Part shown: in pieces, positions 54,122 to 62,782 of the stretch
Position numbering within the stretch: position 1 is the stretch's first letter
How the letters are laid out: the number at the start of each line of letters is the position of its first letter
NCBI RefSeq assembly: GCF_013294025.1
Contig: NZ_JABSNL010000003.1
Span: 124,001 to 188,000 of the forward strand
Direction of reading: 5' to 3'
DNA: 64,000 nt
Origin: Flavobacterium aeripolare
GTDB lineage: Bacteria > Bacteroidota > Bacteroidia > Flavobacteriales > Flavobacteriaceae
Notes under the pieces: model-generated
Database searches by the model: none
Told to the model about the DNA's origin: nothing
The model's input: the letters and a program-made list of their open reading frames with translations, nothing else
Program-made: the position numbers and the translations under genes

Positions 54122-54454
54122 ATGCATATAGAGCTTTCTAAAGATAAAAGGTATTACAGTATAGGAGAGATTGCGAAGGCTTTTAATGTGAATGCATCAT
54201 TGATTCGGTTTTGGGATAGTGAATTTGATATTCTTAAACCTAAGAAGAATGCTAAGGGAAATCGTATGTTCACTCCTGAAGATGTAACCAACTTACAATT
54301 AATCTATCACTTAGTGAAAGAAAGAGGCTTTACTCTTGAGGGTGCAAAAACTCATCTCAAGGAGGGTCAGAAAAAAACTTTAGATAAGTTTGAAATTATT
54401 CGAAAATTAGAAACTATTCGAACACAATTAACTAATATAAAAAACGAACTGTAA
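54122..54454 (+). CDS. MerR family transcriptional regulator
   Basis: A 110-residue regulator. The winged-helix domain occupies about 8-75: YYSIGEIAKAFNVNASLIRFWDSEFDILKPKKNAKGNRMFTPEDV, with the turn and wing typical of MerR. It lacks a large effector domain; the coiled-coil tail (FEIIRKLETIRTQLTNI) is short, as in the small MerR-type proteins common in Bacteroidota. Ligand is not evident. It precedes LemA by 63 bp on the same strand. Confidence 0.9.
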   Translation: MHIELSKDKRYYSIGEIAKAFNVNASLIRFWDSEFDILKPKKNAKGNRMFTPEDVTNLQLIYHLVKERGFTLEGAKTHLKEGQKKTLDKFEIIRKLETIRTQLTNIKNEL

Positions 54455-54517
54455 TCGTAATGGCAGTTTAAAACATTACAAACAATCAAATAACAAATCA
54501 ATTTAAAAAGCACACAC

Positions 54518-55105
54518 ATGAAAAAGTTTTTACCATGGATTATTTTAGCCGTAGTTGTCATAGGAATGTACAGCTGGGTGAAAGGAATTAACAATACAGC
54601 TGTAGAATTAAATCAAAACGTAGAGCAATCTTGGGGAGATGTACAAACGGCTTATCAAAGACGTAATGACTTAATAGGAAACTTGGTTAACACTGTGAAA
54701 GGTGCAGCTGAGTTTGAAAAAAGCACTTTAACGGCAGTTATTGAGGCACGTGCAAAAGCAACTCAAGTTACTATCGATCCTACAAATATTACTCCTGAGC
54801 AATTGGCTGCCTTTAATTCAGCACAATCTGGTGTTAGTAGCTCTTTATCTCGTTTACTTGTTTCTGTAGAAAGATATCCTGAGTTGAAGGCAAATCAGAA
54901 CTTCTTGAAATTACAAGATGAGCTGGCTAGTACTGAAAACCAAATTTTAACATCAAGAACTCGTTTTAACGAGTCGGTTAAACCATATAACACGCACATT
55001 AAGACTTTCCCTAATAGCCTTTTTGCAGGAATGTTTGGTTTCCAAGAAAAAGCGTATTTCAATGCAGTTGAAGGTGCCGACAAACCGGTTGAAGTAAAAT
55101 TCTAA
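54518..55105 (+). CDS. LemA family protein
   Basis: A 195-residue membrane protein: N-terminal helix (FLPWIILAVVVIGMYSWV) then the LemA four-helix region with VELNQNVEQSWGDVQTAYQRRNDLIGNLVNTV (about 28-60) and ELKANQNFLKLQDELASTENQI. Family function is not established; the domain is exported or membrane-anchored. Followed by two TPM genes, a linkage seen in many bacteria. Confidence 0.93.
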   Translation: MKKFLPWIILAVVVIGMYSWVKGINNTAVELNQNVEQSWGDVQTAYQRRNDLIGNLVNTVKGAAEFEKSTLTAVIEARAKATQVTIDPTNITPEQLAAFNSAQSGVSSSLSRLLVSVERYPELKANQNFLKLQDELASTENQILTSRTRFNESVKPYNTHIKTFPNSLFAGMFGFQEKAYFNAVEGADKPVEVKF

Positions 55106-55226
55106 AACAATTCAACAAAAAAGGATTTAAAATAAACCATTAAGAAATTTAGATTATTAAGAAATAATGAATCTTGTTTCTTAATGGTTTATTGTTTTAA
55201 ATTAATTGTAACATAAAAAGTAACTC

Positions 55227-55664
55227 ATGTCTAAAGTAGAAGATTTTTTAACGCAAGCAGAAGAACAGGAAATTGTTGAAGCGATACGTATCGCCGAGAC
55301 AAATACTTCTGGAGAAATAAGAGTCCATCTTGAACAAACAACACAGTTAGATCCTTATGATCGCGCATTAGAAGTTTTTAACGAATTGAAAATGGATGAA
55401 ACACAGTTAAAAAATGGTGTTTTAATCTATCTGGCTGTAGCCGATAAGACATTTGTTATTTGTGGAGATCAAGGAATCAACGATATTGTTACCAGTGATT
55501 TCTGGGATAGCACGAGAGACATAATGGTTGCTCATTTTAAAAACGGGAATTTCAAGCAAGGTTTAATAGATGGGATTTTAAGAGCTGGAGAAGAGTTAAA
55601 AAAACATTTTCCCTGGTCTGAAGATGATACAAATGAATTATCAAATGAAATATCTAAAGGATAA
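55227..55664 (+). CDS. TPM domain protein (cytosolic or anchored)
   Basis: A 145-residue protein with a TPM (TLP18.3/Psb32/MOLO-1) domain across most of it (SGEIRVHLEQT; LKNGVLIYLAVADKTFVICGDQGIN; HFKNGNFKQGLIDGILRAGEELKKHFP). There is no signal peptide. TPM domains often have phosphatase or membrane-quality roles. It is the second gene of the LemA-TPM-TPM unit, 1 bp before the next gene. Confidence 0.88.
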   Translation: MSKVEDFLTQAEEQEIVEAIRIAETNTSGEIRVHLEQTTQLDPYDRALEVFNELKMDETQLKNGVLIYLAVADKTFVICGDQGINDIVTSDFWDSTRDIMVAHFKNGNFKQGLIDGILRAGEELKKHFPWSEDDTNELSNEISKG

Positions 55665-55665
55665 T

Positions 55666-56475
55666 ATGATTTTACAAAAAAAGAATACAACGTACTTTTT
55701 GCACATACTAATTTGTCTTTTTATTACAAATTTAGGATTTGCACAATTTACAATTCCTCCCAAACCGGAATTCCAAACGAGCGTATATGATTATGCTAAG
55801 GTACTTAGTGCGTCAGAAAAGGCACAACTAGAGCAAAAATTAATTCAGTATGCTGATACTACGACGACTCAAATTGTAATTATTACTATCGAAAGTTTAA
55901 AAGGTGAAGACATAGGAATTCTAACTCCAAAATGGGGACATGAATGGGGAGTTGGTGGCACACAAAAGGACGATAATGGTGTGCTTATATTATTAGCAAA
56001 AGCGGAAAGAAAAATATGGATTTCAGCTGGGTACGGACTCGAAGATCGTTTAACAGCAGGAATTGGTGGGGAAATAACTAGAAATATAATCTTGCCCGAA
56101 TTTAGAGCTGGTAGTTATTACAACGGTTTAGACAAAGGCACCGATGCGCTTTTTGATGTTTTTAAAGGAAAATACAAAGGCAAAAGAAAGGCTGCAGAAG
56201 GCAACGATTTCCCGCTCCTACCTCTTATAATTATTATCGTAATCATAATAGCACTAGCATCAAGAAATAAAGGCGGAGGAAACTCAGGCAATCGCGGTGG
56301 CGGCGGCCCTAGCTTACTTGACGTTATTATTTTAAGTAGTCTTGGCCGTGGCGGCGGAGGTGGCGGTTTCGGCGGAGGTTCATCAGGTGGTGGATTTGGC
56401 GGCGGAGGCGGTGGTTTTGGTGGCGGATTCGGTGGAGGTGGATTCTCTGGTGGAGGATCTGGCGGAGGCTGGTAA
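55666..56475 (+). CDS. exported TPM domain protein with Gly-rich tail
   Basis: From the ATG at 55666, a 269-residue protein: signal peptide (TYFLHILICLFITNLGFAQ), TPM domain (about 30-165; DYAKVLSASEKAQLEQKL... GVLILLAKAERKIWISAGYGLEDRLT), one membrane helix (LLPLIIIIVIIIALA), then a long glycine-rich tail (GRGGGGGGFGGGSSGG...) to GGGW. The upstream part of the frame (55624-55665) is shared with the stop of the previous gene and is unlikely. A strong terminator follows. Confidence 0.9.
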   Translation: MILQKKNTTYFLHILICLFITNLGFAQFTIPPKPEFQTSVYDYAKVLSASEKAQLEQKLIQYADTTTTQIVIITIESLKGEDIGILTPKWGHEWGVGGTQKDDNGVLILLAKAERKIWISAGYGLEDRLTAGIGGEITRNIILPEFRAGSYYNGLDKGTDALFDVFKGKYKGKRKAAEGNDFPLLPLIIIIVIIIALASRNKGGGNSGNRGGGGPSLLDVIILSSLGRGGGGGGFGGGSSGGGFGGGGGGFGGGFGGGGFSGGGSGGGW

Positions 56476-56490
56476 GCAAATTGAAACTTT

Positions 56491-56520
56491 AAAAAAAGCT
56501 GCTGTATAGCAGCTTTTTTT
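56491..56520 (+). terminator. terminator after the TPM genes
   Basis: AAGCTGCT-GTAT-AGCAGCTT is an 8-bp stem extended by A/T pairs, followed by eight T. Confidence 0.9.
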
Positions 56521-56738
56521 TAAGCACCACAAGTATCAAAATAAATTCGCTTATCTCATATAGGGAATCTTGCGAAAAGCTAAAGACAACACGCACCATA
56601 GAAGCATAACAAGCTTATTTATCTTACATGAAATAAAATGTGATAATAGAAATAGTTTTCGACTTCGCTCTAATTGAAATAAGAACTATTTTATAAAAGC
56701 TAGTAACACATTATTTTAAAAACAGCTTTAACTAAAAA

Positions 56739-56763
56739 AATCCCGATTCACATCGGGATTTTT
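56739..56763 (-). terminator. terminator after der
   Basis: AATCCCGAT pairs with ATCGGGATT (56739-56747, 56752-56760), with T following on the minus strand. The 220 bp between this and the previous terminator hold no gene. Confidence 0.85.
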
Positions 56764-56768
56764 CACTT

Positions 56769-58076
56769 TTATTTTTCTCTAATATAAATATCTATCGGAA
56801 CTCCTGAGAAATCCCAGTTGTCTCTAATTTTATTTTCAAGGTAACGCTTGTACGGTTCTTTTACATATTGTGGCATGTTAGCAAAAAACACAAACTGAGG
56901 TGTTGGCGTAGGCAACTGCATACAATATTTAATTTTCACATACTTCCCTTTAGTAGCTGGCGGCGGGTAGGCTTCAATCACTTTCAACATGTATTCGTTG
57001 AATTTTGAAGTTGCAATACGTTGTTGTCTACTTTCGTATACTTTTACCGTAGCTTCTAGAGCTTTTAACAAACGTTGTTTTGTCAAAGCAGATACAAAAA
57101 GAATAGGCACATCAGTAAATGGCATTAATTCTTGTCTAATTTTCTCTTCGTAATCTCTAGTAGACATCGTCTCTTTTTCGACTAAATCCCATTTGTTTAC
57201 TAAGATTACAACTCCTTTACGGTTTTTTTCAGCTAACCAAAATATACTTTGATCTTGCCCTTCAAATCCACGAGTTGCATCAATAATCAAGATACAAATA
57301 TCAGCATGTTCAATAGCACGCACAGAACGCATTACCGAGTAAAACTCTAAATCTTCCTTTACCTTAGCTTTACGACGAATTCCCGCAGTATCCACTAAGT
57401 TAAATTCGAAACCAAAACGGTCAAATTTTGTATCGATAGAATCACGAGTAGTACCCGCAATATCAGTTACTATATAACGATCTTTACCAATTAATGCATT
57501 GATAAAACTTGATTTTCCAGCATTAGGACGCCCTACAACTGCAAAACGTGGCAAATCAGAAACTTCTTCTACAACTGGTTTCTCTGGGAAAGCAGTAATT
57601 AAAGCGTCTAATAAATCTCCCGTTCCACTTCCTGAAATACTTGCAAAAGTATAGTACTCCCCTAAACCAAGGTTGTAAAACTCCACTGCATCTTTCTCAC
57701 GCATAGCGTTATCTACTTTATTCACAGCAAGAAGTACTGGCTTAGTTACCTTACGTAACAACTTAGCCACAGTATCATCCATAGGGGTAATTCCTTCTTC
57801 TACATCAACGACAAAAATGATTACATCAGCCTCATCAATCGCAAGTTCGACTTGCTTACGGATCTCTCCTTCAAAAACGTCATCAGATCCACGGATGTAT
57901 CCACCGGTATCAATCACAGAAAACTCTTTTCCGTTCCACTCGCTTTTACCGTAGTTTCTATCTCTGGTAACTCCAGAAACCGAATCAACGATCGCTTCTC
58001 TTCTTTGTATCAGCCTATTGAAAAGGGTTGATTTCCCCACATTAGGTCTTCCTACTATCGCAACAATGTTATTCAT
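56769..58076 (-). CDS. der: ribosome biogenesis GTPase Der (EngA)
   Basis: Essential assembly GTPase of the large ribosomal subunit. From the ATG at 58076 it has 435 residues: GTPase domain 1 with [11 protein letters not shown] (about 8-18), DTGG (about 55-58) and NKVD; GTPase domain 2 with [18 protein letters not shown] and NKWD; and a C-terminal KH-like domain ([29 protein letters not shown]). The frame extends 12 codons upstream without support. Complete. Confidence 0.96.
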   Translation of the reverse strand: MNNIVAIVGRPNVGKSTLFNRLIQRREAIVDSVSGVTRDRNYGKSEWNGKEFSVIDTGGYIRGSDDVFEGEIRKQVELAIDEADVIIFVVDVEEGITPMDDTVAKLLRKVTKPVLLAVNKVDNAMREKDAVEFYNLGLGEYYTFASISGSGTGDLLDALITAFPEKPVVEEVSDLPRFAVVGRPNAGKSSFINALIGKDRYIVTDIAGTTRDSIDTKFDRFGFEFNLVDTAGIRRKAKVKEDLEFYSVMRSVRAIEHADICILIIDATRGFEGQDQSIFWLAEKNRKGVVILVNKWDLVEKETMSTRDYEEKIRQELMPFTDVPILFVSALTKQRLLKALEATVKVYESRQQRIATSKFNEYMLKVIEAYPPPATKGKYVKIKYCMQLPTPTPQFVFFANMPQYVKEPYKRYLENKIRDNWDFSGVPIDIYIREK

Positions 58077-58098
58077 AATTCTAATTTGAAATATTTGG

Positions 58099-58106
58099 CA
58101 AAGGTA
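58099..58106 (-). promoter_or_regulatory. -7 box of the der promoter
   Basis: Minus-strand TACCTTTG matches TAnnTTTG, about 22 bp before the start codon. No clear -33 element. Confidence 0.45.
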
Positions 58107-58173
58107 GTGCAAAAAGCATGAATATCAATATTTTTGATATATTAGCACTTTCACTCATATTTAACTCTAAAAA

Positions 58174-58680
58174 ATGGTACTTATGGAAGTCGATAATGAA
58201 ATAAGATTACTGCTTCGTTTTTATAAAGACGTACCCGAAAAAACGGATTTATTATTGGCTAAATTCAAGCATTTTGCACAAATTAAAGACGATAACTACC
58301 ACATTAAAGTTAGCGGAAATCATGTGTGGTTACATATTATAGGAGTACAAAAAAAATATCATTCTCCTCACCTTCACTTAGAATTACAAACCCCTACTAA
58401 AAACCAGACCCATATTCGAGGTTTGTTTGGCCCTGATCCTGTGTTGTGGAGTTTTTTTATGTTTCTACATTTTATAGTAGCAGGTGTTTTTTTAATCTTC
58501 CTAGGAATACTTTATTCTGATTACGTGTTGAAAAACGCACTCACCACAGATTTACTAGTGCTTTCATTAATGTTTGTTGCTTGGTTTTTATTATATTTTG
58601 TCGCTCGCCAAATAAGACATAACGGGAACAATCAAATGAAAGAGTTGGAAGTTTTATTCGAAAAAATCATCGCTTCATGA
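58174..58680 (+). CDS. conserved membrane protein of unknown function
   Basis: A 168-residue protein with a soluble N-terminal part (about 1-85; ISPHLHLELQ region with His-rich PHLHLEL) and two hydrophobic helices (SFFMFLHFIVAGVFLIFLGIL and LLVLSLMFVAWFLLYFVA). An ATG three codons downstream (58183) is an alternative start. No family recognised. Position between two GTPase genes on the opposite strand gives little hint. Confidence 0.6.
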   Translation: MVLMEVDNEIRLLLRFYKDVPEKTDLLLAKFKHFAQIKDDNYHIKVSGNHVWLHIIGVQKKYHSPHLHLELQTPTKNQTHIRGLFGPDPVLWSFFMFLHFIVAGVFLIFLGILYSDYVLKNALTTDLLVLSLMFVAWFLLYFVARQIRHNGNNQMKELEVLFEKIIAS

Positions 58681-58710
58681 TTCCTAAAATTAAAATCTAT
58701 TGCGGTTTTG

Positions 58711-58815
58711 TGTAAGGGATAGCAGTGAAAATCCTTTTTTAAGGCTGTTTTTTAAGCTTTAAAAAGATTGAAACGAATAGCCCGACCCCGATAGCTATCG
58801 GTGCGGGTTACGTCC
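58711..58815 (+). repeat. dispersed intergenic element (copy D)
   Basis: GGGATAGCAGTGAAAATCC and AGATTGAAACGAATAGCCC flank a T/A-rich stretch; CCGATAGCTATCGG (58788-58801) is a perfect 14-bp palindrome. It follows the membrane protein gene and matches copies at 24031, 44953 and 52564. Confidence 0.65.
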
Positions 58816-58883
58816 AAATACTTTTTTGCACAATCATTACTTCCTTGGCACAACACCCTATTACTATAATAGTTCAGACCATA

Positions 58884-58923
58884 AAAAAACAGCATTCAAT
58901 TTAAGCTTGAATGCTGTTTTATT
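58884..58923 (-). terminator. terminator after era
   Basis: AAAACAGCATTCAA pairs with TTGAATGCTGTTTT over 14 bp (58886-58899, 58907-58920), with T on the minus-strand side. Confidence 0.9.
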
Positions 58924-58951
58924 AAGATAACTAAATAGTTAACAGAAGATG

Positions 58952-59833
58952 TTATTGATTGTAGCCAAAACGTTTTAACATGTTGGCGTTGCTTCTCCAG
59001 TTTTTATTTACTTTCACAACTAGTTCTATGTGAATTTGTTTACCAAAGAATTTCTCTAAATCCTCACGAGCCTCAGTACCTACTTTTTTAAGAGCAGCTC
59101 CCTTATGACCTATGATAATTCCTTTTTGAGTTTCGCGTTCAACCATTATTAGGGAACGAATACGAATTATTTTTTCATCCTCAAAAAACTCCTCAGTAAC
59201 GATTTCAACTGCATATGGAATTTCTTTACTGTAATTCAATAGGATTTTTTCACGAATAGTCTCATTAACAAAGAAACGCTCTGGCTTGTCTGTTAATTGA
59301 TCCTTTGGGTAATATGCGGGTGATTCAGGCAAAAGCGAAATGATACGCTGAAAAACCTCAGGCACATTAAAGTTCTTCAACGCTGATATTGGGTAGATCT
59401 CTGCATTAGGCACTTTTTCTGCCCAGAAAGCCACTTGCTGCTCTAATTGTTCTTGATTAGAGTTATCGATTTTATTCAATAATAATAGAACCGGAATTTT
59501 AGAATGGATAATCTTATTAAAAAAAGCTTCATCTTTTAAATCCTGCTCCCCTATTTCGACCATGTAAATCAGAATATCAGCATCTTCAAAAGCTGACTTT
59601 ACGAAATTCATCATCGATTCTTGCATTTCATACGCCGGTTTTATAATACCTGGAGTATCTGATAAGATCATTTGGAAATCCTCACCATTTACAATTCCAA
59701 GAATTCTGTGACGTGTTGTTTGTGCTTTGGACGTAATGATTGATAATCGTTCTCCAACAAAGGCATTCATTAATGTTGATTTCCCAACATTAGGATTCCC
59801 TATAATATTTACAAAACCTGCTTTATGTGACAT
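58952..59833 (-). CDS. era: GTPase Era
   Basis: Assembly GTPase for the small ribosomal subunit. The 293 residues contain [17 protein letters not shown] (about 11-27), DTPG (about 58-61), NKID (about 121-124) and a C-terminal KH domain with GHKGAALKKVG (about 251-261) that binds the 3' end of 16S rRNA. Length matches. A TACCTTTG box (59854-59861) is a candidate promoter. Confidence 0.96.
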   Translation of the reverse strand: MSHKAGFVNIIGNPNVGKSTLMNAFVGERLSIITSKAQTTRHRILGIVNGEDFQMILSDTPGIIKPAYEMQESMMNFVKSAFEDADILIYMVEIGEQDLKDEAFFNKIIHSKIPVLLLLNKIDNSNQEQLEQQVAFWAEKVPNAEIYPISALKNFNVPEVFQRIISLLPESPAYYPKDQLTDKPERFFVNETIREKILLNYSKEIPYAVEIVTEEFFEDEKIIRIRSLIMVERETQKGIIIGHKGAALKKVGTEAREDLEKFFGKQIHIELVVKVNKNWRSNANMLKRFGYNQ

Positions 59834-59853
59834 TTAATATACTATTTATTTTG

Positions 59854-59861
59854 CAAAGGTA
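59854..59861 (-). promoter_or_regulatory. -7 box of the era promoter
   Basis: Minus-strand TACCTTTG, about 21 bp before the start codon. Weak support at -33. Confidence 0.45.
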
Positions 59862-59908
59862 GTTATATCAACTCAATAGATAAAATAAAACATTTTTTTA
59901 AATTTTTG

Positions 59909-59938
59909 TTGCAAATGCCGAATTTCGTTGTATCTTTG
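59909..59938 (+). promoter_or_regulatory. promoter of the initiator tRNA pair
   Basis: TTG (59909-59911), a 19-bp spacer, then TATCTTTG (59931-59938), an exact TAnnTTTG box. Transcription would start near 59945, a few bases before the first tRNA. Confidence 0.7.
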
Positions 59939-59950
59939 CACCCGAAACAA

Positions 59951-60023
59951 CGCGGGATAGAGCAGTAGGCAGCTCGTCGGGCTCATAACCCGAAGGTCAC
60001 AGGTTCGAGTCCTGTTCCCGCTA
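59951..60023 (+). tRNA. tRNA-fMet (anticodon CAT), copy 1
   Basis: A 73-nt cloverleaf. The C1 base is unpaired (opposite U72), and the anticodon stem has GGG/CCC pairs around CTCATAA, both marks of the initiator tRNA. T-stem ACAGG/CCTGT with loop TTCGAGT. The 3' CCA is not encoded. Confidence 0.93.
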
Positions 60024-60057
60024 CTAAGTAGCCTTATTGAGATTACAAAACGCACAT

Positions 60058-60130
60058 CGCGGGATAGAGCAGTAGGCAGCTCGTCGGGCTCATAACCCGA
60101 AGGTCACAGGTTCGAGTCCTGTTCCCGCTA
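60058..60130 (+). tRNA. tRNA-fMet (anticodon CAT), copy 2
   Basis: A 73-nt copy identical to the first, starting 34 bp after it. Both probably come from one precursor, with a strong terminator following. Confidence 0.93.
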
Positions 60131-60134
60131 CTAG

Positions 60135-60168
60135 AAAAGCTTCAGAGAAATCTGAGGCTTTTTTTTTG
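60135..60168 (+). terminator. terminator after the initiator tRNAs
   Basis: AAGCTTCAGA-GAAA-TCTGAGGCTT (one T-G pair) with a GAAA loop, followed by a run of T. Confidence 0.88.
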
Positions 60169-60217
60169 TGCTATAAATGTAAATTATAAACCTTATCAAA
60201 AGTTACAATTTATAGCA

Positions 60218-60262
60218 AACAAAAACTGCGCAACGTATATAATTACATTTGCGCAGCGTTTA
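60218..60262 (-). terminator. terminator after the M13 peptidase
   Basis: CTGCGCAA (60226-60233) pairs with TTGCGCAG (60249-60256), followed on the minus strand by TTTTTGTTT. It is about 30 bp beyond the stop codon. Confidence 0.8.
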
Positions 60263-60287
60263 ATTAAAACGTACTAATGTGTATAAA

Positions 60288-62303
60288 TTACCAAATCGTT
60301 ATTCTATCTTTTTGGGGTAAAAACATTTTATCGCCTTCCTTAACATTAAAAGCATTGTAAAAAGGAGTTGTATTCATTAGCGGCCCATTAACACGCCAGT
60401 TTGGTGGAGAATGTGGGTTATTATTTATCCATAAACGTAGGTATTCGTCTTTCATTTTTACTCTCCATATTTTTGCAAGAGAGATAAAGAAACGCTGATC
60501 TGGCGTAAAGCCATCAATTTTAGTATTTCCTTTTCCTTCCTCCGTCATCTTGAAGGCATCATAAGCAACTGCAATACCAGCAATATCAGCGGTATTTTCT
60601 CCTACGGTTAACGCACCATTAACGTGCACATCTCCTAGAACAGTAAACGTACTATATTCATCAGTAACTTGCTGTATTCTCGCTTTAAACTGTGCATAAT
60701 CTTCTTTTGTCCACCAGTTTTTCAAATTACCATATTTGTCATATTGAGCGCCTTGATCATCAAACGTATGGGTTATTTCGTGACCTATAACCATTCCGAT
60801 ACCTCCATAGTTCAAAGCATCATCTGCATTATTATCAAAGTAAGGCGGTTGTAAAATACCTGCTGGAAAAACGATTTCGTTTGCAGTAGGATTATTATAC
60901 GCAGTAACTGTTGGAGTTGTAGTATACCACTCTGATTTATCGACTCTTTTACCTAATTTATTCAATTGAAATTGATAAGCAGCTGTGGCAGCAGAAACCA
61001 TATTTTCAAAATAAGTATCTCTAGCCACGCTCACATTACTGTAGTCTCTCCATTTATCAGGATAACCAATTTTTTTAGTGATAGCAAATAGCTTTTCTTT
61101 AGCTTTTTGTTTTGTTACTGGACTCATCCATTCTAAATTGTCAATTCTCTTAGCGTAGGCCTTTTGTACATTATTAACCAAAGTTAACATGCGATTTTTA
61201 GCCTCCCTTGAAAAGTATTTCTTTACATATAATTCCCCCAATGCTTCACCTAAATAACCATCGACGACGTTTGCCATTTTTTCGCCACGCGTTTTTTGAA
61301 CTGCTTGACCCGACAGCACTTTGGTGTACTCAAAGGAAGCATCCACAAAAGCTTTGCTCAAATCATCAGCATATCTTTCTAAAGAATTTGCTTTTAAATA
61401 AGTTTTCCAATTAGTAATTGATGTTTTCTTCAACAATTTATCTAAAGCATCATAATATTGAGGTTGACCAACGTTGATTGAATCTGTTTTTGCTCCTACA
61501 TTATTTAAGAATGCGGTCCAATCTATGTTTGGATGTCTTTTAACTAAATCCACTACAGCTATTTTATTATAATTAGCCTGTACATCCCGAAGAGCAACTT
61601 TTGTTTTATGTGCAGTAGCAAGTTGTTTATCGATGCTAAATACTACCTCTGCATTTTGTTTCGCTTCTTGAGAGCTACTGCCCGTTAGTTCAAACAATGT
61701 AGATAGATACTTTTTATAAGCTTGTTGTATAGCAATTGTTGACGCATCTGATTTGAAATAATAATCTCTATCTGGTAATCCTAGTCCCGTTTGATAAAGT
61801 TGTGCACTATTCATAGTACTATTTTTCTCGTCAGAGGAAACACCAAAACCTATCATTGTAGGGTTATCCACCGTTACCTGCTTACCAACAAAATTCATCA
61901 ATGAGGGCAAATCTTTTATAGCATCAATTTGAACAAGTAATGGCTTAATAGGTGTAAATCCGCGTTTTTCTATTGTCACAGTATCCATACCTGCAGCATA
62001 AAAGTTACCCACCTTTTCTGCCACACTCCCCGACGAATTCTCACTTCGAGAAATACTATCTAAAATCCCTTGCAAGCGCATTCTCTGGGGGTAATTCATA
62101 AACATATAAGCACCAACTCCAAATTGTGAAGCAGGAATTGCTACAGAATCGTACCATTTCCCGTTTACATATTTAAAAAAATCGTTACCAGGCCTTAAAG
62201 TAGAATCAATTCCTGTTATTGCAACTGATTTTTGTTCATGGTTTTTTTTTGAGCATGCCGTGATAGCTAAAATAGCAACTACAAGTGTCAAAGATTTTTT
62301 CAT
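60288..62303 (-). CDS. M13 family metallopeptidase (neprilysin-like, PepO type)
   Basis: Lipoprotein zinc endopeptidase of 671 residues. Signal LTLVVAILAITAC (Cys about 17), an N-terminal helical domain with RPGNDFFKYVNGKWYDSVAIPAS (about 36-58), and the catalytic domain with VIGHEITHTFDDQGAQYD (HExxH, about 505-522) and ENTADIAG (ExxxD, about 565-572), then a C terminus with NPHSPPNWRVNGPLMN. These are the M13 hallmarks. It degrades short peptides in the periplasm or outside. Complete. Confidence 0.95.
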   Translation of the reverse strand: MKKSLTLVVAILAITACSKKNHEQKSVAITGIDSTLRPGNDFFKYVNGKWYDSVAIPASQFGVGAYMFMNYPQRMRLQGILDSISRSENSSGSVAEKVGNFYAAGMDTVTIEKRGFTPIKPLLVQIDAIKDLPSLMNFVGKQVTVDNPTMIGFGVSSDEKNSTMNSAQLYQTGLGLPDRDYYFKSDASTIAIQQAYKKYLSTLFELTGSSSQEAKQNAEVVFSIDKQLATAHKTKVALRDVQANYNKIAVVDLVKRHPNIDWTAFLNNVGAKTDSINVGQPQYYDALDKLLKKTSITNWKTYLKANSLERYADDLSKAFVDASFEYTKVLSGQAVQKTRGEKMANVVDGYLGEALGELYVKKYFSREAKNRMLTLVNNVQKAYAKRIDNLEWMSPVTKQKAKEKLFAITKKIGYPDKWRDYSNVSVARDTYFENMVSAATAAYQFQLNKLGKRVDKSEWYTTTPTVTAYNNPTANEIVFPAGILQPPYFDNNADDALNYGGIGMVIGHEITHTFDDQGAQYDKYGNLKNWWTKEDYAQFKARIQQVTDEYSTFTVLGDVHVNGALTVGENTADIAGIAVAYDAFKMTEEGKGNTKIDGFTPDQRFFISLAKIWRVKMKDEYLRLWINNNPHSPPNWRVNGPLMNTTPFYNAFNVKEGDKMFLPQKDRITIW

Positions 62304-62686
62304 AATAAATTTTTTTTCTAATAATATGGATACGGGATTATGTAAGGTTAGCGCGCAGAATACGCAAATAATTGCGCTACCCTATTTTAATAGAACAAGA
62401 TACAAATATGATTTAATATCCTTGAAATTAATACTAAATAATTATAGGCAAGCTATTTAAAAGTAACAAAGAATCATTAACGACAAAATTGCATCCTACT
62501 AATAGCTAATAGCCACCACAAAATGATTAAGAAAACATCTTGTTATATTACCATTAAATCACAAAGAATTTGCTTTTAAAAAGGAATTACCCCGTAGTAA
62601 TTGTGAAAAAACAACAAATAGAATTTAAAAATATAGTTTTAAAACAGCAGCGTACTAGATGCAATACTATTTTAATTTTTAAGCAT
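62304..62686. other. 383-bp intergenic region, nothing recognised
   Basis: AT-rich sequence before the M13 start. No reading frame of note, RNA gene or repeat recognised beyond scattered A/T runs. Confidence 0.5.
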
Positions 62687-62717
62687 AAAAAAACCCATGA
62701 AACGAAAACATGGGTTT
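62687..62717 (-). terminator. terminator after the leucine-rich-repeat gene
   Basis: AAACCCATG pairs with CATGGGTTT (62691-62699, 62709-62717) and T-rich sequence follows on the minus strand, about 65 bp beyond the stop. Confidence 0.75.
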
Positions 62718-62782
62718 GATTAAAAAAATTAATTTAAAACAACTACTTAAATAATTAAAAAACCAAAAAAAGTTAACCAAAA

